Assembly: GCA_020849855.1 (NCBI GenBank) | Contig: JADZFO010000056.1 | Coordinates: 1 to 64,000, forward strand | Direction of reading: 5' to 3' | DNA from: a bacterium | GTDB lineage: Bacteria; 4484-113; JAFGCY01 | DNA length: 64,000 bases | Shown here: positions 27,001 through 34,533 of the stretch, piece by piece | How positions within the stretch are numbered: position 1 is the stretch's first letter | Layout: each line of letters starts with the position of its first letter | Program-made: the position numbers and the translations under genes | The notes under the pieces: model-generated | Told to the model about the DNA's origin: nothing | Seen by the model: the letters and a program-made list of their open reading frames with translations, nothing else | Database searches by the model: none

Positions 27001-27688
27001 TGTCTCTGATACCGAGAGCATCTTTTATCTGCGTTCCGGCACTGACACACCGGCGCTGAACAGCGACTGGACCGCGCAGCTGACTTACGCTCAGGAAGAG
27101 CTGGAGATCCGCAGCATCAGCCTGGCGGAGATCGGCGGAAAGCCGGCCTACTATGCCCAGGGCCGCATCATTGGTGTGAACGCAGGCCAGCAGTACTATG
27201 GCCGCTCAGGCATCGCGGAACCCACGATGCTCAGCGACTGGAGCCTGCACCAGCCAAGCAGCACAGAGGTGCCGACTTATGTCGGAGACCTGATCAGTCT
27301 GGGCGGCAGGCCCCTGGTGTTCCATCCCTCTAACAGCGGCCAGGCGGGGGCGAATGTGCTCTGGGCCACCGTCGCCGAGCCTGCGCAGGGCAGTGACTGG
27401 ACAGCCATGCTCACAGGCAGCAGCGACCAGGACATGACTCAGGCCAGCCTTTGCAGCATCGCTGGCGTGCCCTACTGCTTCTACAAGCCGGGCCAATACG
27501 CCACGCGCAGCCTGTATCTGGCCCAGGCCGACGACAGCAACCCGCAGGCCGACAGCGACTGGAGCACGGAAGCGCTGTGGCACACCCAGGCCTGCAGCGT
27601 CGAGCTGCTGGACATCGCGGGCAAGCCGGCGCTGATCTTCATGGAATCAGGCAGCGGTTCGCTTTACTTCGCCTATCCCACACCTTAG
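24029..27688 (+). CDS. papain-like (C1A) cysteine peptidase lipoprotein with Fn3 and PKD domains
   Basis: 1219 residues from ATG 24029. Signal with lipobox ALLSC (Cys22). Residues ~255-490 are a C1A peptidase with no separate propeptide recognised: the oxyanion Gln and catalytic Cys are in DQGTWGSCTAFA (~Cys272), His in GGHAMLIVGYDD (~428), and Asn in VRNSWSEDWG (~445). An Fn3-like module (~500-580), Ig/PKD-like domains (~580-850, DWDGFIVLYEWDFDGDG and EDDNGVTLYEWDLDGNG) and about seven propeller-type repeats (~860-1219, ALIGSKPAMVS, EIGGKPAYY) follow. The C-terminal repeats are related to those of the PKD lipoproteins here. A GTG 15 nt upstream (24014) is an alternative start. It is probably a surface-anchored protease working alongside the M6 enzyme. 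Confidence 0.9.
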   Translation: MLTCSKVRATLLSVAALALLSCSGQASRPAPAEGTADAVRSEGAVYRLAVRMRPQQPVQPDFRSVSMVLPSALPQRLPGQRMASASGDVVYVDAANYEQSLDNNRIELKGEYMVLRPVYHDSFYDNIAEVAYATFRADLQGYSGDNTIGFEWAENGGPHIEGKYWVGLSNWGQQRWDWFRGPRDNVLTVPDLAAYQDAFGETLIMVATTGRENVLVLRRMGIGLPEQRGTGYVPDFENAPPVTPPLFDASRPASVDLSADCAPVGDQGTWGSCTAFAVGNGAYNYELGFLYGSLGWDLTDPAQQVSPKFLYIESGRWQGFPPSGDFGRYTDLVAYGLSQHGIASEANAPYDLIYEENWSAEALADAQLLKSDGYFHVPCTSASGLASIKHVLANLRHPVFVSTQVDYGFLDYQAGDVWSYKGPSIGGHAMLIVGYDDAMEAFKVRNSWSEDWGDSGYLWMSYDSFTNPYNYYIECGFMTDSYDAAVVEHFLGNVSGLLPPQKVQASDGVGTTVELSWEAAAGASGYKIYRDSLGSELLSLGAVTSWVDESADDEFAHAYWVVSTNGAQESVLSNVDIGFTAKAPSIEGVSPEGGSEGQLVHFVPEAYGTAGASFSWDFGGGAVPNTSSLSVPEVALGTEGNYSCTLTITGPAGSDSFPFTLEVKPNEAPVYNPLPINPSSGVTSLQVNFDASGARDWDGFIVLYEWDFDGDGSYDEVNTLPTAQHTYGIGVFQPVCRIMDDGGLYCVEGLGTITVTETVPDNPPTADFFLNLHGKTQPPLLVDFTEAAEDDNGVTLYEWDLDGNGSFELSGANLTNPSYTYTEHGTYNLTLRVTDISNQQATDTSTISVGIGETVAGWDLHRIKWLHNQASGRISAALVDGKPCFALINDKGALWYYSALNALPASETDWSSLQLEADFTVGTGVYPGLIECAGQPAVAFFSTAQGKLAYKRFDGSSWVLSNPALPGTHYPQTMSLALIGSKPAMVSSTSNVSDTESIFYLRSGTDTPALNSDWTAQLTYAQEELEIRSISLAEIGGKPAYYAQGRIIGVNAGQQYYGRSGIAEPTMLSDWSLHQPSSTEVPTYVGDLISLGGRPLVFHPSNSGQAGANVLWATVAEPAQGSDWTAMLTGSSDQDMTQASLCSIAGVPYCFYKPGQYATRSLYLAQADDSNPQADSDWSTEALWHTQACSVELLDIAGKPALIFMESGSGSLYFAYPTP

Positions 27689-27705
27689 GCCCACCGGGCC
27701 GCGGG

Positions 27706-29670
27706 TTAGTTGTAGGCCAGCACGCGGTATGGTTCATCGTGGATCACATAGAGCGTGCCTTCGGCGCTGATGGCTGCAGGCATGCTGCGGTCGGTACCGC
27801 TATCGAAATTGTTCTCCAGCGACCACTTGTCGTTCTTATTTGGCTTGATGCAGAAGATCCAGCCCTGCTTGTGGCCAAAGAAGATGTTCCCATCGGCTCC
27901 AACCAGTGGCCACTCTGGTTCATACAGCAGGTCGACGGAGCGGAAGGACCAGCCCAGCGTGCCGTCTTCCAGTACAGCGCGAAGATATTCATCCTCGGCA
28001 GGGAAGTAAATCTGGTCCTGGGTGACGTACTTGCCAAGAGCGAATGGCCCGTCTTCAATCGGACTGTAGTCCATCTTCAGGATCCAGCCTTCGGTGCCGT
28101 CGGGGTTGACGCAGTAGGCGCGTTGATTGCCGGCGACAAAGTAGATTCGGCCGTCGTCTCCGATCATCGGCGGGTTGCCGGTCTCGCCGGTTGCCTGGTA
28201 GTCCCAGCGAAAGTTGCCGAAGGCGTCAAAGGAAATCAGGTGGCCGGTAGTCACTAAACTGTCGTGGGCCATCACGTAGATGTTCCCCTGTGCATCGACG
28301 GAAGCGTCGCTGCAGATGTCATAGCCGACTGCTGCATTCCACCTCACCGTGCCATCCTCCGTCTTCAGCGCAATCAGCTCGTCGTTTCCGCTGTAAACAA
28401 GCGGATCGCCGAAGATGGTGAAGCCACGCAGGCCCTTGTTGCCTGGGTCGTGGTAATCCCAGTTGAAGCTTTTGTCCGGGTTGATGCAATGCAGATAAGC
28501 CTGGTTCTCCAGCTCGTTGAAGTAGCCCATGTAGATCCTGCCGCCGGGCCCGACCCGGGGGAAGCCAAGATAGGGCCCGGGTTCATAGGTCCACAGTGGA
28601 GTGCCGTCCAGCGGGTTGATGGCATGCAGTACATCGTTGCTCCCGGTTACATAGACTGTGCCGTCGGGGCCCAGAACAAGACAGCGCAGCAGCTGATAGT
28701 TGCTGCTGAAGTACCAGCTTGTTTCGGCAGGCTGAGTCGCCGGCCCGCTGGCCTCGCCGCGCCGCGTATTGCGCATGTTTCCGCCGATGCGCCACCAGGG
28801 GCTGTGCTCCATGACCGCCAGAGGCTCTTCGGCAGTCCATTCGCTGACAGCTCCCTCGTTATCCGTCGCCCGCAGGCTGGGCACAAAGCTGCCGCCCGTC
28901 TGGAAAGTGTAACTGGCAGAGGCAGCCGCACCGGCATCAACCTTGATCCCGCTGCCGTACCAGTCGAAGCTGTAGTCCACGATGCTGCCGTCGACATCCA
29001 CTGAAGCCGAAGCGTCGAGTGTCACTTCCTGGGGCGCCCGGGCCGGCAATGCGCTGCTGACGGAAACCTGCAGCACCGGCGGGGCGTTGTCGCCAAAGCG
29101 CAGCCACTGCAGGCTGGCCGGGCTGCTGCCGCGCAGCATCAGCAGCACAAAGACCCGGCCTTCGGTATCTTCGATGTAGGGATCAAGGGCGGGCAGGGCG
29201 GGCTGCGTGCTGTCAGTTGCGCTGAACAGCTCCCAGCGTCCGTTGTCCCAGTTGGCCAGGCCCAGAATCAAATCGTCCGCGCTGGGGGCAGCTCCGTTCC
29301 AGCTCAGGTGCAGCTGGGCCGGGTCGAGGTCGGCGGGCAGGCCAAGCTGAAAGATGGCGAAGGCGCCTCCGCCAAGGCCGCTGCCGCCACTGGGGCTCAG
29401 CAGCAGGTCGGTGCCGCTCAGGCTGACGGAGGAACTGGCCAGGCCGGCCTCATACCAGTCGGCCCGGGCGATGCGCTCGCCTGCGGCGGCTGATGTGTGA
29501 CGGGATAGCGCTGCCAGTGTGGGAAGCTGCCCTGCGCCACCCATTGCATCCTCGGGCAGCGGGCGCAGCGCGGAGCTGTTACAGGCACCGAGGCCAAGCA
29601 CCAGCGGCAGGGCCAGGGCACCGAGAAGACGCAGAAGATTAGTGGCCGGGCCGGACTGCCCTTGGAACAT
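27706..29670 (-). CDS. PKD and PQQ-like beta-propeller lipoprotein
   Basis: 654 residues. Signal with lipobox LGLGAC (Cys30). An N-terminal beta domain (~60-200, ADWYEAGLASS to GRVFVLLMLRG) has the same plan as the N-terminal domain of the 10552 and 53293 proteins. A single PKD domain covers ~205-290 (VDVDGSIVDYSFDWYG). From ~300 onward is an eight-bladed PQQ/pyrrolo-quinoline-like propeller with repeated motifs GPDGTVYVTG, DGTPLWTYE, DDGRIYFVAG and DGTLGWSFR. The tryptophan-rich blades resemble BamB or quinoprotein propellers, but no cofactor residues can be assigned. Start supported by GGAG 6 nt upstream. Convergent with the papain-like gene, 17 nt apart. Confidence 0.85.
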   Translation of the reverse strand: MFQGQSGPATNLLRLLGALALPLVLGLGACNSSALRPLPEDAMGGAGQLPTLAALSRHTSAAAGERIARADWYEAGLASSSVSLSGTDLLLSPSGGSGLGGGAFAIFQLGLPADLDPAQLHLSWNGAAPSADDLILGLANWDNGRWELFSATDSTQPALPALDPYIEDTEGRVFVLLMLRGSSPASLQWLRFGDNAPPVLQVSVSSALPARAPQEVTLDASASVDVDGSIVDYSFDWYGSGIKVDAGAAASASYTFQTGGSFVPSLRATDNEGAVSEWTAEEPLAVMEHSPWWRIGGNMRNTRRGEASGPATQPAETSWYFSSNYQLLRCLVLGPDGTVYVTGSNDVLHAINPLDGTPLWTYEPGPYLGFPRVGPGGRIYMGYFNELENQAYLHCINPDKSFNWDYHDPGNKGLRGFTIFGDPLVYSGNDELIALKTEDGTVRWNAAVGYDICSDASVDAQGNIYVMAHDSLVTTGHLISFDAFGNFRWDYQATGETGNPPMIGDDGRIYFVAGNQRAYCVNPDGTEGWILKMDYSPIEDGPFALGKYVTQDQIYFPAEDEYLRAVLEDGTLGWSFRSVDLLYEPEWPLVGADGNIFFGHKQGWIFCIKPNKNDKWSLENNFDSGTDRSMPAAISAEGTLYVIHDEPYRVLAYN

Positions 29671-29802
29671 GTGAATCTCCGGAATGCAAGCTGGGCTTAG
29701 TGTAGTTGAGGGCGCAATGTGTGTATCGACAAGGCTGGTCGAAGCCGCGACTACCCGGGCCTGCCTACCTGGGGTAGATTTGCGGGAAGGAGAAAGCTAA
29801 TT

Positions 29803-29875
29803 CGCGCGTGGGAGGATTCGAACCCCCGGCCTTCTGATCCGTAGTCAGATGCTCTATCCACTGAGCTACACGCGC
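29803..29875 (-). tRNA. tRNA-Arg (ACG anticodon), CCA not encoded
   Basis: Cloverleaf on the minus strand: acceptor GCGCGTG/CACGCGC, D-arm GCTC/GAGC, anticodon stem TCTGA/TCAGA with loop CTACGGA giving ACG (read as ICG), T-arm GGGGG/CCTCC with one G-U and loop TTCGAAT, discriminator G. It is 73 nt long and the genome does not encode CCA, unlike the tRNA-Ala in this window. Confidence 0.96.
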
Positions 29876-29889
29876 GCGTGCGGAGGGGA

Positions 29890-29918
29890 AGTGTACCCTT
29901 GCCTGCGCCCGGTGTCAA
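29890..29918 (-). promoter_or_regulatory. sigma-70-type promoter of tRNA-Arg
   Basis: A perfect -35 TTGACA (29913-29918), 17-bp spacer and -10 TACACT (29890-29895). The -10 ends 14 nt before the mature tRNA. It is the best two-element promoter found in the window. Confidence 0.85.
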
Positions 29919-29950
29919 GAAAAGGCCGCCTATGGGTTCCGACAGGCGAC
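29917..29950 (-). terminator. possible terminator of the BamE-like lipoprotein gene
   Basis: On the minus strand a 7-bp stem GTCGCCT/AGGCGGC (one G-U) with a 12-nt loop is followed by CTTTTCTT. It overlaps the -35 of tRNA-Arg by a few bases, separating the two transcripts. Confidence 0.4.
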
Positions 29951-29982
29951 TTTCGGCCACCCCGCTGACGGGCACAAGGCCT

Positions 29983-30681
29983 TTAGTACTCGCCCTTCAG
30001 CCGCTTCTTGCGCTCCTCGGACTTCTCAAACTCCTCGCCCCGGGACTGCGGCGCCGGGCCGGCATGGGCCACGGTCAGACTGACACAGACCACATCGGCC
30101 GGGCCGGTCTTGGGCTCCTCGCCGGGGATGACGTTGGGGTCGACGAACTCGGCGAGCAGCATCACCTGGCTGCCGTCCTTGTTCGCAAAGACCCACTTGG
30201 GCTGCGGCTGCTCCTCTTTTGGCGCTCCCAGCACCTGGTCGAACTGCTGGCGGGTGACACCCAGTTTCAGGCCCGGCAGCGGCTCGGGCATGAAAGGCGG
30301 CATGTCCGGGTGGTCAGTGCCGGGGTTGTAGCGGGCATAGACCCGGATAAGCTGGTCGTCCAGGTAGGAGAGGGACAGATGGGTGTCCTTTGTCCCGGGG
30401 GCGGCGGTATCCTGACGCGAAAAATCGGGTTTGTACCACTCATCAACATTTCGCTTGGCCTGGCGCTCCACTACGCCGTCCGGGGTGCCCAGCGCGGCCT
30501 TGGCGTCGTTTCTGGACTGCCCGAAGCTGATGCCAAGGTTAAAGTTGCTGGCGCTGAGCTCATCATACTTCCGCACTTCGTCGCCGCCCTTGTCGCAGGC
30601 GGCCAGGGCCAGCAGGACAAAGAGGGCCAACACGGCAGCCCCGCGGGGCAATTGAGACGCGTTCTTGTGGTGAGGGGCCAT
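29983..30681 (-). CDS. lipoprotein with two BamE/SmpA-like repeats
   Basis: 232 residues. Signal with lipobox LALAAC (Cys29). Two copies of a BamE/SmpA-type helix-turn pattern are visible: GISFGQSRNDAKAALGTPDG (~50-70) and GVTRQQFDQVLGAPKEE (~143-160). Each is followed by beta-strands, matching the 'G(M/V)(T/S)xxxVxxxLGxP' signature. BamE-like domains often sit in envelope lipoproteins that bind other outer-membrane parts. It has a basic C-terminal tail. TATGCT lies 6 nt before ATG and there is no SD, so a leaderless mRNA is likely. The nearest neighbour on the same strand is tRNA-Arg. Confidence 0.65.
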   Translation of the reverse strand: MAPHHKNASQLPRGAAVLALFVLLALAACDKGGDEVRKYDELSASNFNLGISFGQSRNDAKAALGTPDGVVERQAKRNVDEWYKPDFSRQDTAAPGTKDTHLSLSYLDDQLIRVYARYNPGTDHPDMPPFMPEPLPGLKLGVTRQQFDQVLGAPKEEQPQPKWVFANKDGSQVMLLAEFVDPNVIPGEEPKTGPADVVCVSLTVAHAGPAPQSRGEEFEKSEERKKRLKGEY

Positions 30682-30687
30682 GCAATG

Positions 30688-30693
30688 AGCATA
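30688..30693 (-). promoter_or_regulatory. -10 box, leaderless start of BamE-like lipoprotein
   Basis: TATGCT, 6-nt spacer CATTGC, ATG at 30681. Confidence 0.4.
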
Positions 30694-30755
30694 GCAAAGC
30701 GCCGGCCTTTGCTAAAATCGCGCGTCCAAAATCTCTAGCCTGAGGTACCCCTGAA

Positions 30756-31682
30756 ATGAGTCGTGTAGCCATTATCGGCGGCGCGGGGCGCGTGGGCGTA
30801 AGCTTCGCCTTCCACCTGCTGACCATGAACATTGCCCGCGAGCTGGTTCTCGTCGATATTCTGGACGACCCGGTTCAGGGTGAGCGCCTCGATCTCCTGC
30901 ACAGCACTTCCAGCCTCTGCCACACCAAGGTCTTCGCCGGCACGGACGAGTCGCTGCTCGAGGGCGCGGATGTGATCGTGGTCCCGGCCGGCGCGCGCCG
31001 CCGCCCTGACCAGACACGCCTGGACCTGATCCGCACCAACTTCGGCATCATCGACCAGTGGATGGAGAAGATCAACCGCGTTAACAGCAATGCCATCATT
31101 CTGGTGGTCGTGAACCCGGTTGACGTGCTGGCCTACCGCGCCTTTATGGTGGGCGGCCAGGACCGCAAGCGCATCTTCGGCCTGGGCAACGTGATGGACA
31201 CGGTGCGACTGAAGAGCAACCTTGGCGAGCGCTTCGGCTGGGATCCGCGCCATGTGAACGCCTACCTGCTGGGCGAGCACGGCGACGCGATGGTCCCCGT
31301 CTGGAGCCAGGCCAACTATGCCGGCCTCCGCCTGAAGGACATGCCGGGCCTGGACTGGAACGCCTGCGAGGAAGTCTTCCAGGAAACCAAGAAGGCCGGC
31401 GCCGAAGTCATCCGCCTGAAGGGCGGCGCGGGCTGGGCCGTTGGCGTGGCGATCAGCGAGGTGGTGCGCGCCATCCTGCTGGATGAAAAGCGCGTGCTTT
31501 GCGTCAGCTCCGTCCCGGACGGTGCCTTTGGCATTGACGGCGGCGTCGCGGTGAACCTGCCGACCATCATCGGCAAGGGCGGCGTGGAAGGCTATATGAA
31601 CGTGACCCTCAGCGCGGATGAGCAGGCCGGACTGAACAACGCTGTTGAAGTGCTGAAGAAGACCTACAGCGAAATCAGCTAA
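30756..31682 (+). CDS. malate (or lactate) dehydrogenase, NAD-dependent
   Basis: 308 residues of the LDH/MDH superfamily. The NAD-binding loop is GGAGRVG (8-14) and the acidic residue after beta2 (D34, VLVDI) favours NAD over NADP. Catalytic residues are present: D148 and R151 in MDTVRLKS, H175 in GEHGDAMVP, and R88. At the substrate-specificity loop (AGARRRPDQTR) the position that is Gln in LDH and Arg in MDH is Arg82, so malate/oxaloacetate is more likely; the loop is unusual, with three successive Arg. GAGGT lies 8 nt before ATG, and TAAAAT near 30712 is a candidate -10. A strong terminator follows. Likely role is the TCA cycle. Confidence 0.9.
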   Translation: MSRVAIIGGAGRVGVSFAFHLLTMNIARELVLVDILDDPVQGERLDLLHSTSSLCHTKVFAGTDESLLEGADVIVVPAGARRRPDQTRLDLIRTNFGIIDQWMEKINRVNSNAIILVVVNPVDVLAYRAFMVGGQDRKRIFGLGNVMDTVRLKSNLGERFGWDPRHVNAYLLGEHGDAMVPVWSQANYAGLRLKDMPGLDWNACEEVFQETKKAGAEVIRLKGGAGWAVGVAISEVVRAILLDEKRVLCVSSVPDGAFGIDGGVAVNLPTIIGKGGVEGYMNVTLSADEQAGLNNAVEVLKKTYSEIS

Positions 31683-31706
31683 GCGGCATATCACAAGCAA
31701 ATGACT

Positions 31707-31742
31707 GGGGGCGGGTCAGCCAGGCTGGCCCCGCCCCCTTTT
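31707..31742 (+). terminator. Rho-independent terminator after the dehydrogenase
   Basis: A 9-bp stem GGGGGCGGG/CCCGCCCCC is extended by CAGC/GCTG across a small bulge, with a short loop, and TTTT follows. The convergent MetE-type gene ends 24 nt downstream. Confidence 0.88.
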
Positions 31743-31765
31743 GCTGTTCGGTCACTGCTTCAGTG

Positions 31766-32950
31766 TTACGCGCTGCTGCCGGCGCTCGCATACTCACGGC
31801 GCAGGCTCTGGGCCGCGCTGTGTATTGAGCTGAGCTTGGCGCAGGCCCCGGCGAGATCGTTCACCGGGCGGTCAGCAAAGGTGCCAAATCCGCAGTCGGG
31901 GTTGAGCCAGATCTGCTCGGGGCGGCGGTGCCGCAGCAGGCCGCCGACTTTTTCGATGATGAAGTCCGGGCTCTCCAGATGCGCGCTGCGCGGGTCCACC
32001 ACGCCAAGCCCGATCTCCTTGTCGGCAGGCAGCTCGGCCAGGGCGTCAGTGCTGCCGGCGCGGTCGGTAGCGTACTCAAGCACAAGCTGCCGGACCTTCA
32101 TCCGGCTGAAGTAGGGCACAAGCGGATCGTAGGCCCCGGAAAGCAGCACGGCATCGTTGCGGCTCCAGTTGCCGCGGCAGACATGCAGGCCGGTGCGCAG
32201 GTCGTCCACGCCGTCCACGACACGGTTGATCAGATCGACCGCGAACTCCAGCTCCTGCTCGGGGCTGCTCTTTTCGCTGAGGGCGGCGCACATGAAGCTG
32301 TGCGTGGCGTGCGGCCCGGCGAAGGCTACCTCGCTGAGCACTGGCTCATCAAACTGCACAAAGGCCGCTCCCGCGCTGCGCAGCGCCAGCAGCTCCTCGC
32401 GCAGGATGGCCACAACGGCGTCTCCAAGGCTCTCCTTGCTGGGATAGAACTCCGCCGAGAGGCGTTTAACCCACATGCTGCGGGTCAGCAGGTAAGGACC
32501 CGGCAGGCAGACCTTCAGCGGCTGCGAGCTGTGCTGGCGCGCGAAGAGGAAGTCGTTCACGGCCAGGGGCCGGGCGCGCCGCAGGGGGCCTACGACCACA
32601 GGGTTCTTGATCGCAAAGGCCGGGACATCCAGGGCCTGCAGCAGCTTCTCAAAGGCGGCCTTGTCCTCGACAAAGTCCAGCAGCTGCTGCAGGGTGAAGA
32701 GCTGCAGCCCGTCCACGCAGCGGGTAATGAAGCTGTAGAAGTTGTCCCGGCGCTGCTCGCCGTCGCTGGGCACGTCCACACCGGAATCCTGCTGAGCCTG
32801 CAAGGCCTCAACGACCGCGCTGTCGGCCACGGCATCAAAGCCGGCATCCTCTAGCTGGCCGGCCTGCCTCTGGCGCAGCGCCTGCAGCACAGCAGCACTG
32901 CGGGGCAGCGAGCCGACAACGCTCACTGGAAACAATGGAAGCGTAGTCAT
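31766..32950 (-). CDS. core-MetE: cobalamin-independent methionine synthase catalytic domain protein
   Basis: 394 residues, about half the length of full MetE; only the C-terminal catalytic barrel is present. Zinc ligands are all there: H256 and C258 (LHVCRGNW), E292 (LEYATD) and C353 (NPDCGFGT). The DEP motif of the homocysteine site is at 201-203. Stand-alone core MetE proteins lack the folate-binding N-half and are thought to take the methyl group from a corrinoid protein or another donor. AGGAGA precedes ATG. It is the last gene of a cluster with TusA, DsrE and TusA-OsmC proteins, only 26 nt after the last, which hints that it acts with a sulphur-carrier system. Confidence 0.88.
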   Translation of the reverse strand: MTTLPLFPVSVVGSLPRSAAVLQALRQRQAGQLEDAGFDAVADSAVVEALQAQQDSGVDVPSDGEQRRDNFYSFITRCVDGLQLFTLQQLLDFVEDKAAFEKLLQALDVPAFAIKNPVVVGPLRRARPLAVNDFLFARQHSSQPLKVCLPGPYLLTRSMWVKRLSAEFYPSKESLGDAVVAILREELLALRSAGAAFVQFDEPVLSEVAFAGPHATHSFMCAALSEKSSPEQELEFAVDLINRVVDGVDDLRTGLHVCRGNWSRNDAVLLSGAYDPLVPYFSRMKVRQLVLEYATDRAGSTDALAELPADKEIGLGVVDPRSAHLESPDFIIEKVGGLLRHRRPEQIWLNPDCGFGTFADRPVNDLAGACAKLSSIHSAAQSLRREYASAGSSA

Positions 32951-32976
32951 TCTCTTCTCCTTGTCTGGCCAGCCGG

Positions 32977-33750
32977 CTAGGGCATGGCCAGCAGCCGCAG
33001 CTCGAGCTGAGTCGGCCGCAGCAGTGTCTGGTTGACCGGCGACGCGGCCAGGACTTCCTGCCAGAGCTGCTGCAGTTCGTCCTCAGGCGCGCTCGACTGT
33101 ACGTAGGCGGTGGCAGTAATCCAGCTGAAGCCGGCATGTCCGCTGTCTTCCAGCCCCAGAAAGACATAGATGTTGTCGATCTGGCCGGCCAGCTGGATCT
33201 CTATGTTCCGCAGCTCGATGCCGCGGCGGCTGGCACGGATCTGCAGGCCCTGGGCCAGGCAGGCTCCCAGCGCGCCAAGCAGCATTTCCACCGCGGAAGG
33301 CGCGCTGTCCTGCAGGTCGAAGCTGGCCGGCTGGCCGACCTCCCAGCTGTGGTTACGGCTGTAGACCCGCGACGGCGAAACCGCCTGCTCATCCAGGGGT
33401 GGCTGCCAGGCCACCCGGGCCTGCCAGCGGTGCTCCCGGGCCTGACGTTCTGCGGCAGCCTCACTTCCTTCCGGCGCCCCGCGGCGCACGAAGAAGTGGT
33501 TGCTGCCCTGCGCCTTGCGCCAGCCCAGATAAGGGTTGCCGGTCATCCTGCACCAGGCCGGCAGGTCTTCGCAGACACTCAGCTCCGTGCTGTTGATCTG
33601 CAGCACTTCACCGCCCGGCACCTTGTCCATGCTGCGCCGGATCAGCAGCAGCAGGCCGCTGCCGCAGTCAAGGCTGCCGCCCTCGCAGACTTCGCTGGGC
33701 TCAAGACCCTCGGGCGCCGGGATGTCCTCTTCTCTAAGCGGGCCGGCCAT
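32977..33750 (-). CDS. TusA-OsmC fusion protein
   Basis: 257 residues with two domains. The N-terminal ~80 residues are TusA/SirA-like: LDCGSGLLLLIRRSMDKVPG (C29 as probable persulphide carrier) and ICxDLPAWCRMTGN (second conserved region). Residues ~105-257 are OsmC-like, with the GSRYxVE-type opening replaced by WQARVAWQPP, and the catalytic segment SAVEMLLGALGACLAQG carrying one of the two redox cysteines. OsmC proteins reduce organic hydroperoxides or bind thiols; fusion or adjacency to TusA is known in sulphur-metabolising prokaryotes. The start codon overlaps the stop of the DsrE gene (TAATG), so the two are translationally coupled. Confidence 0.82.
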   Translation of the reverse strand: MAGPLREEDIPAPEGLEPSEVCEGGSLDCGSGLLLLIRRSMDKVPGGEVLQINSTELSVCEDLPAWCRMTGNPYLGWRKAQGSNHFFVRRGAPEGSEAAAERQAREHRWQARVAWQPPLDEQAVSPSRVYSRNHSWEVGQPASFDLQDSAPSAVEMLLGALGACLAQGLQIRASRRGIELRNIEIQLAGQIDNIYVFLGLEDSGHAGFSWITATAYVQSSAPEDELQQLWQEVLAASPVNQTLLRPTQLELRLLAMP

Positions 33751-34109
33751 TAGTAGCAGATGCTGGTGCCGCCGGTGGAAAGGAACTCCACAACTTTCGC
33801 GCCGCCGACGATCACCGCGTTGGGCAGCATGGCGCCTTCGTCCAGGCTGCGCTTCTTGAAGCAGGGGCTGCAGACCCAGATGATCCCGCCGGCCTCGGCA
33901 TAGGCATCGATCAGTTCCTTAAGCGGGGCGAAGCCTTCCTCGTGGATGTCGTCGGCATAGCCCTGCTGGCACAGGCGCACGCCCTCGACGCTGAGAAAGA
34001 CCACGGTCTCCTGACCGCTGGCCACGGAGGCGTTGGCGACGACAAAGGCAACGGTCGCGCGGTCGGTGTCGTTCTTGCTGTTGGTCAGGCTGACCAGAAA
34101 CTTGGCCAT
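33750..34109 (-). CDS. DsrE-family sulphur-transfer protein
   Basis: 119 residues. A typical DsrE fold order: FLVSLTNSKNDTDRATVAFVVANAS, VFLSVEGVRL, then IWVCSPCFKKR with C80 and C83, and NAVIVGGAKVVEFL. The single conserved Cys of DsrE proteins carries a persulphide; here there are two, spaced CxxC. The start at 34109 is set by AGGAGA 6 nt upstream; the longer open frame has no site. It lies between a TusA gene and the TusA-OsmC fusion, as in known sulphur relay clusters. The exact donor and acceptor are unknown. Confidence 0.85.
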   Translation of the reverse strand: MAKFLVSLTNSKNDTDRATVAFVVANASVASGQETVVFLSVEGVRLCQQGYADDIHEEGFAPLKELIDAYAEAGGIIWVCSPCFKKRSLDEGAMLPNAVIVGGAKVVEFLSTGGTSICY

Positions 34110-34218
34110 GTCATTTCTCCTGTGATTGGCTTGAATGCGTGTGCATGCGGTTCGTATCAGAGGCGCTACAGCGCGCTGGGCACACGGTCTCAGGTCGGGG
34201 CGAAGGAGCGACTGCGTT

Positions 34219-34473
34219 TCACTGCTCCACCTTCCTGCGGATGAGATAGCAGCCCGGCCGCTGTGGGTCGGGGCCGAAGAGCAGTGTGTGTCCGGTGAGC
34301 CGGCACCAGGCCGGGATGTCTTCCGGAGCACCTGGATCCAGCGCGCGAACCTTCATCACGGTGCCAGGGGCCAGCGGCAGGATCGCCCGGCGCAGGGCGA
34401 TCATCAGACTACCGCAGCCCATCTCGTCCGTGTCAGCGAAGACGTCAAAGGCATCTGGATCGATATCGCTCAA
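34219..34473 (-). CDS. TusA/SirA-like sulphur carrier
   Basis: 84 residues from a TTG at 34473. TusA signature: DEMGCGSLMIALRRAILPLA with Cys20 at the persulphide position, PGTVMKVRALD, and EDIPAWCRLTGHTL. The normal CPxP motif is replaced by GCGSL, as in the TusA half of the fusion downstream. The start is uncertain: no ATG or GTG is in frame near the domain, and TATCAT lies 8 nt upstream of the TTG. First gene of the TusA, DsrE, TusA-OsmC, core-MetE set; 109 nt separate it from DsrE. Confidence 0.72.
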   Translation of the reverse strand: MSDIDPDAFDVFADTDEMGCGSLMIALRRAILPLAPGTVMKVRALDPGAPEDIPAWCRLTGHTLLFGPDPQRPGCYLIRRKVEQ

Positions 34474-34506
34474 GACGGGACATGATAGCGTCCGCGCCCG
34501 CCTCCA

Positions 34507-34533
34507 TGTCCCCCAATGTCCATTTACGCCGCC
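34507..34533 (+). promoter_or_regulatory. shared 27-bp upstream motif (copy 2) with TGTCC direct repeats
   Basis: Reads TGTCC, CCCAA, TGTCC, then ATTTACGCCGCC, in the sense direction of the cohesin-dockerin gene at 34702, 169 nt upstream. It matches copy 1 at 25 of 27 positions. Confidence 0.6.

Noticed and set aside
31766..32950. Truncated, inactive MetE
   Set aside because: All zinc ligands and the DEP motif are present and the start has a good SD; it is a stand-alone core type rather than a broken full-length gene.
32977..34473. Toxin-antitoxin or defence island in the TusA/DsrE region
   Set aside because: All products are recognised sulphur-transfer or OsmC proteins; no toxin, nuclease or NTPase is present.
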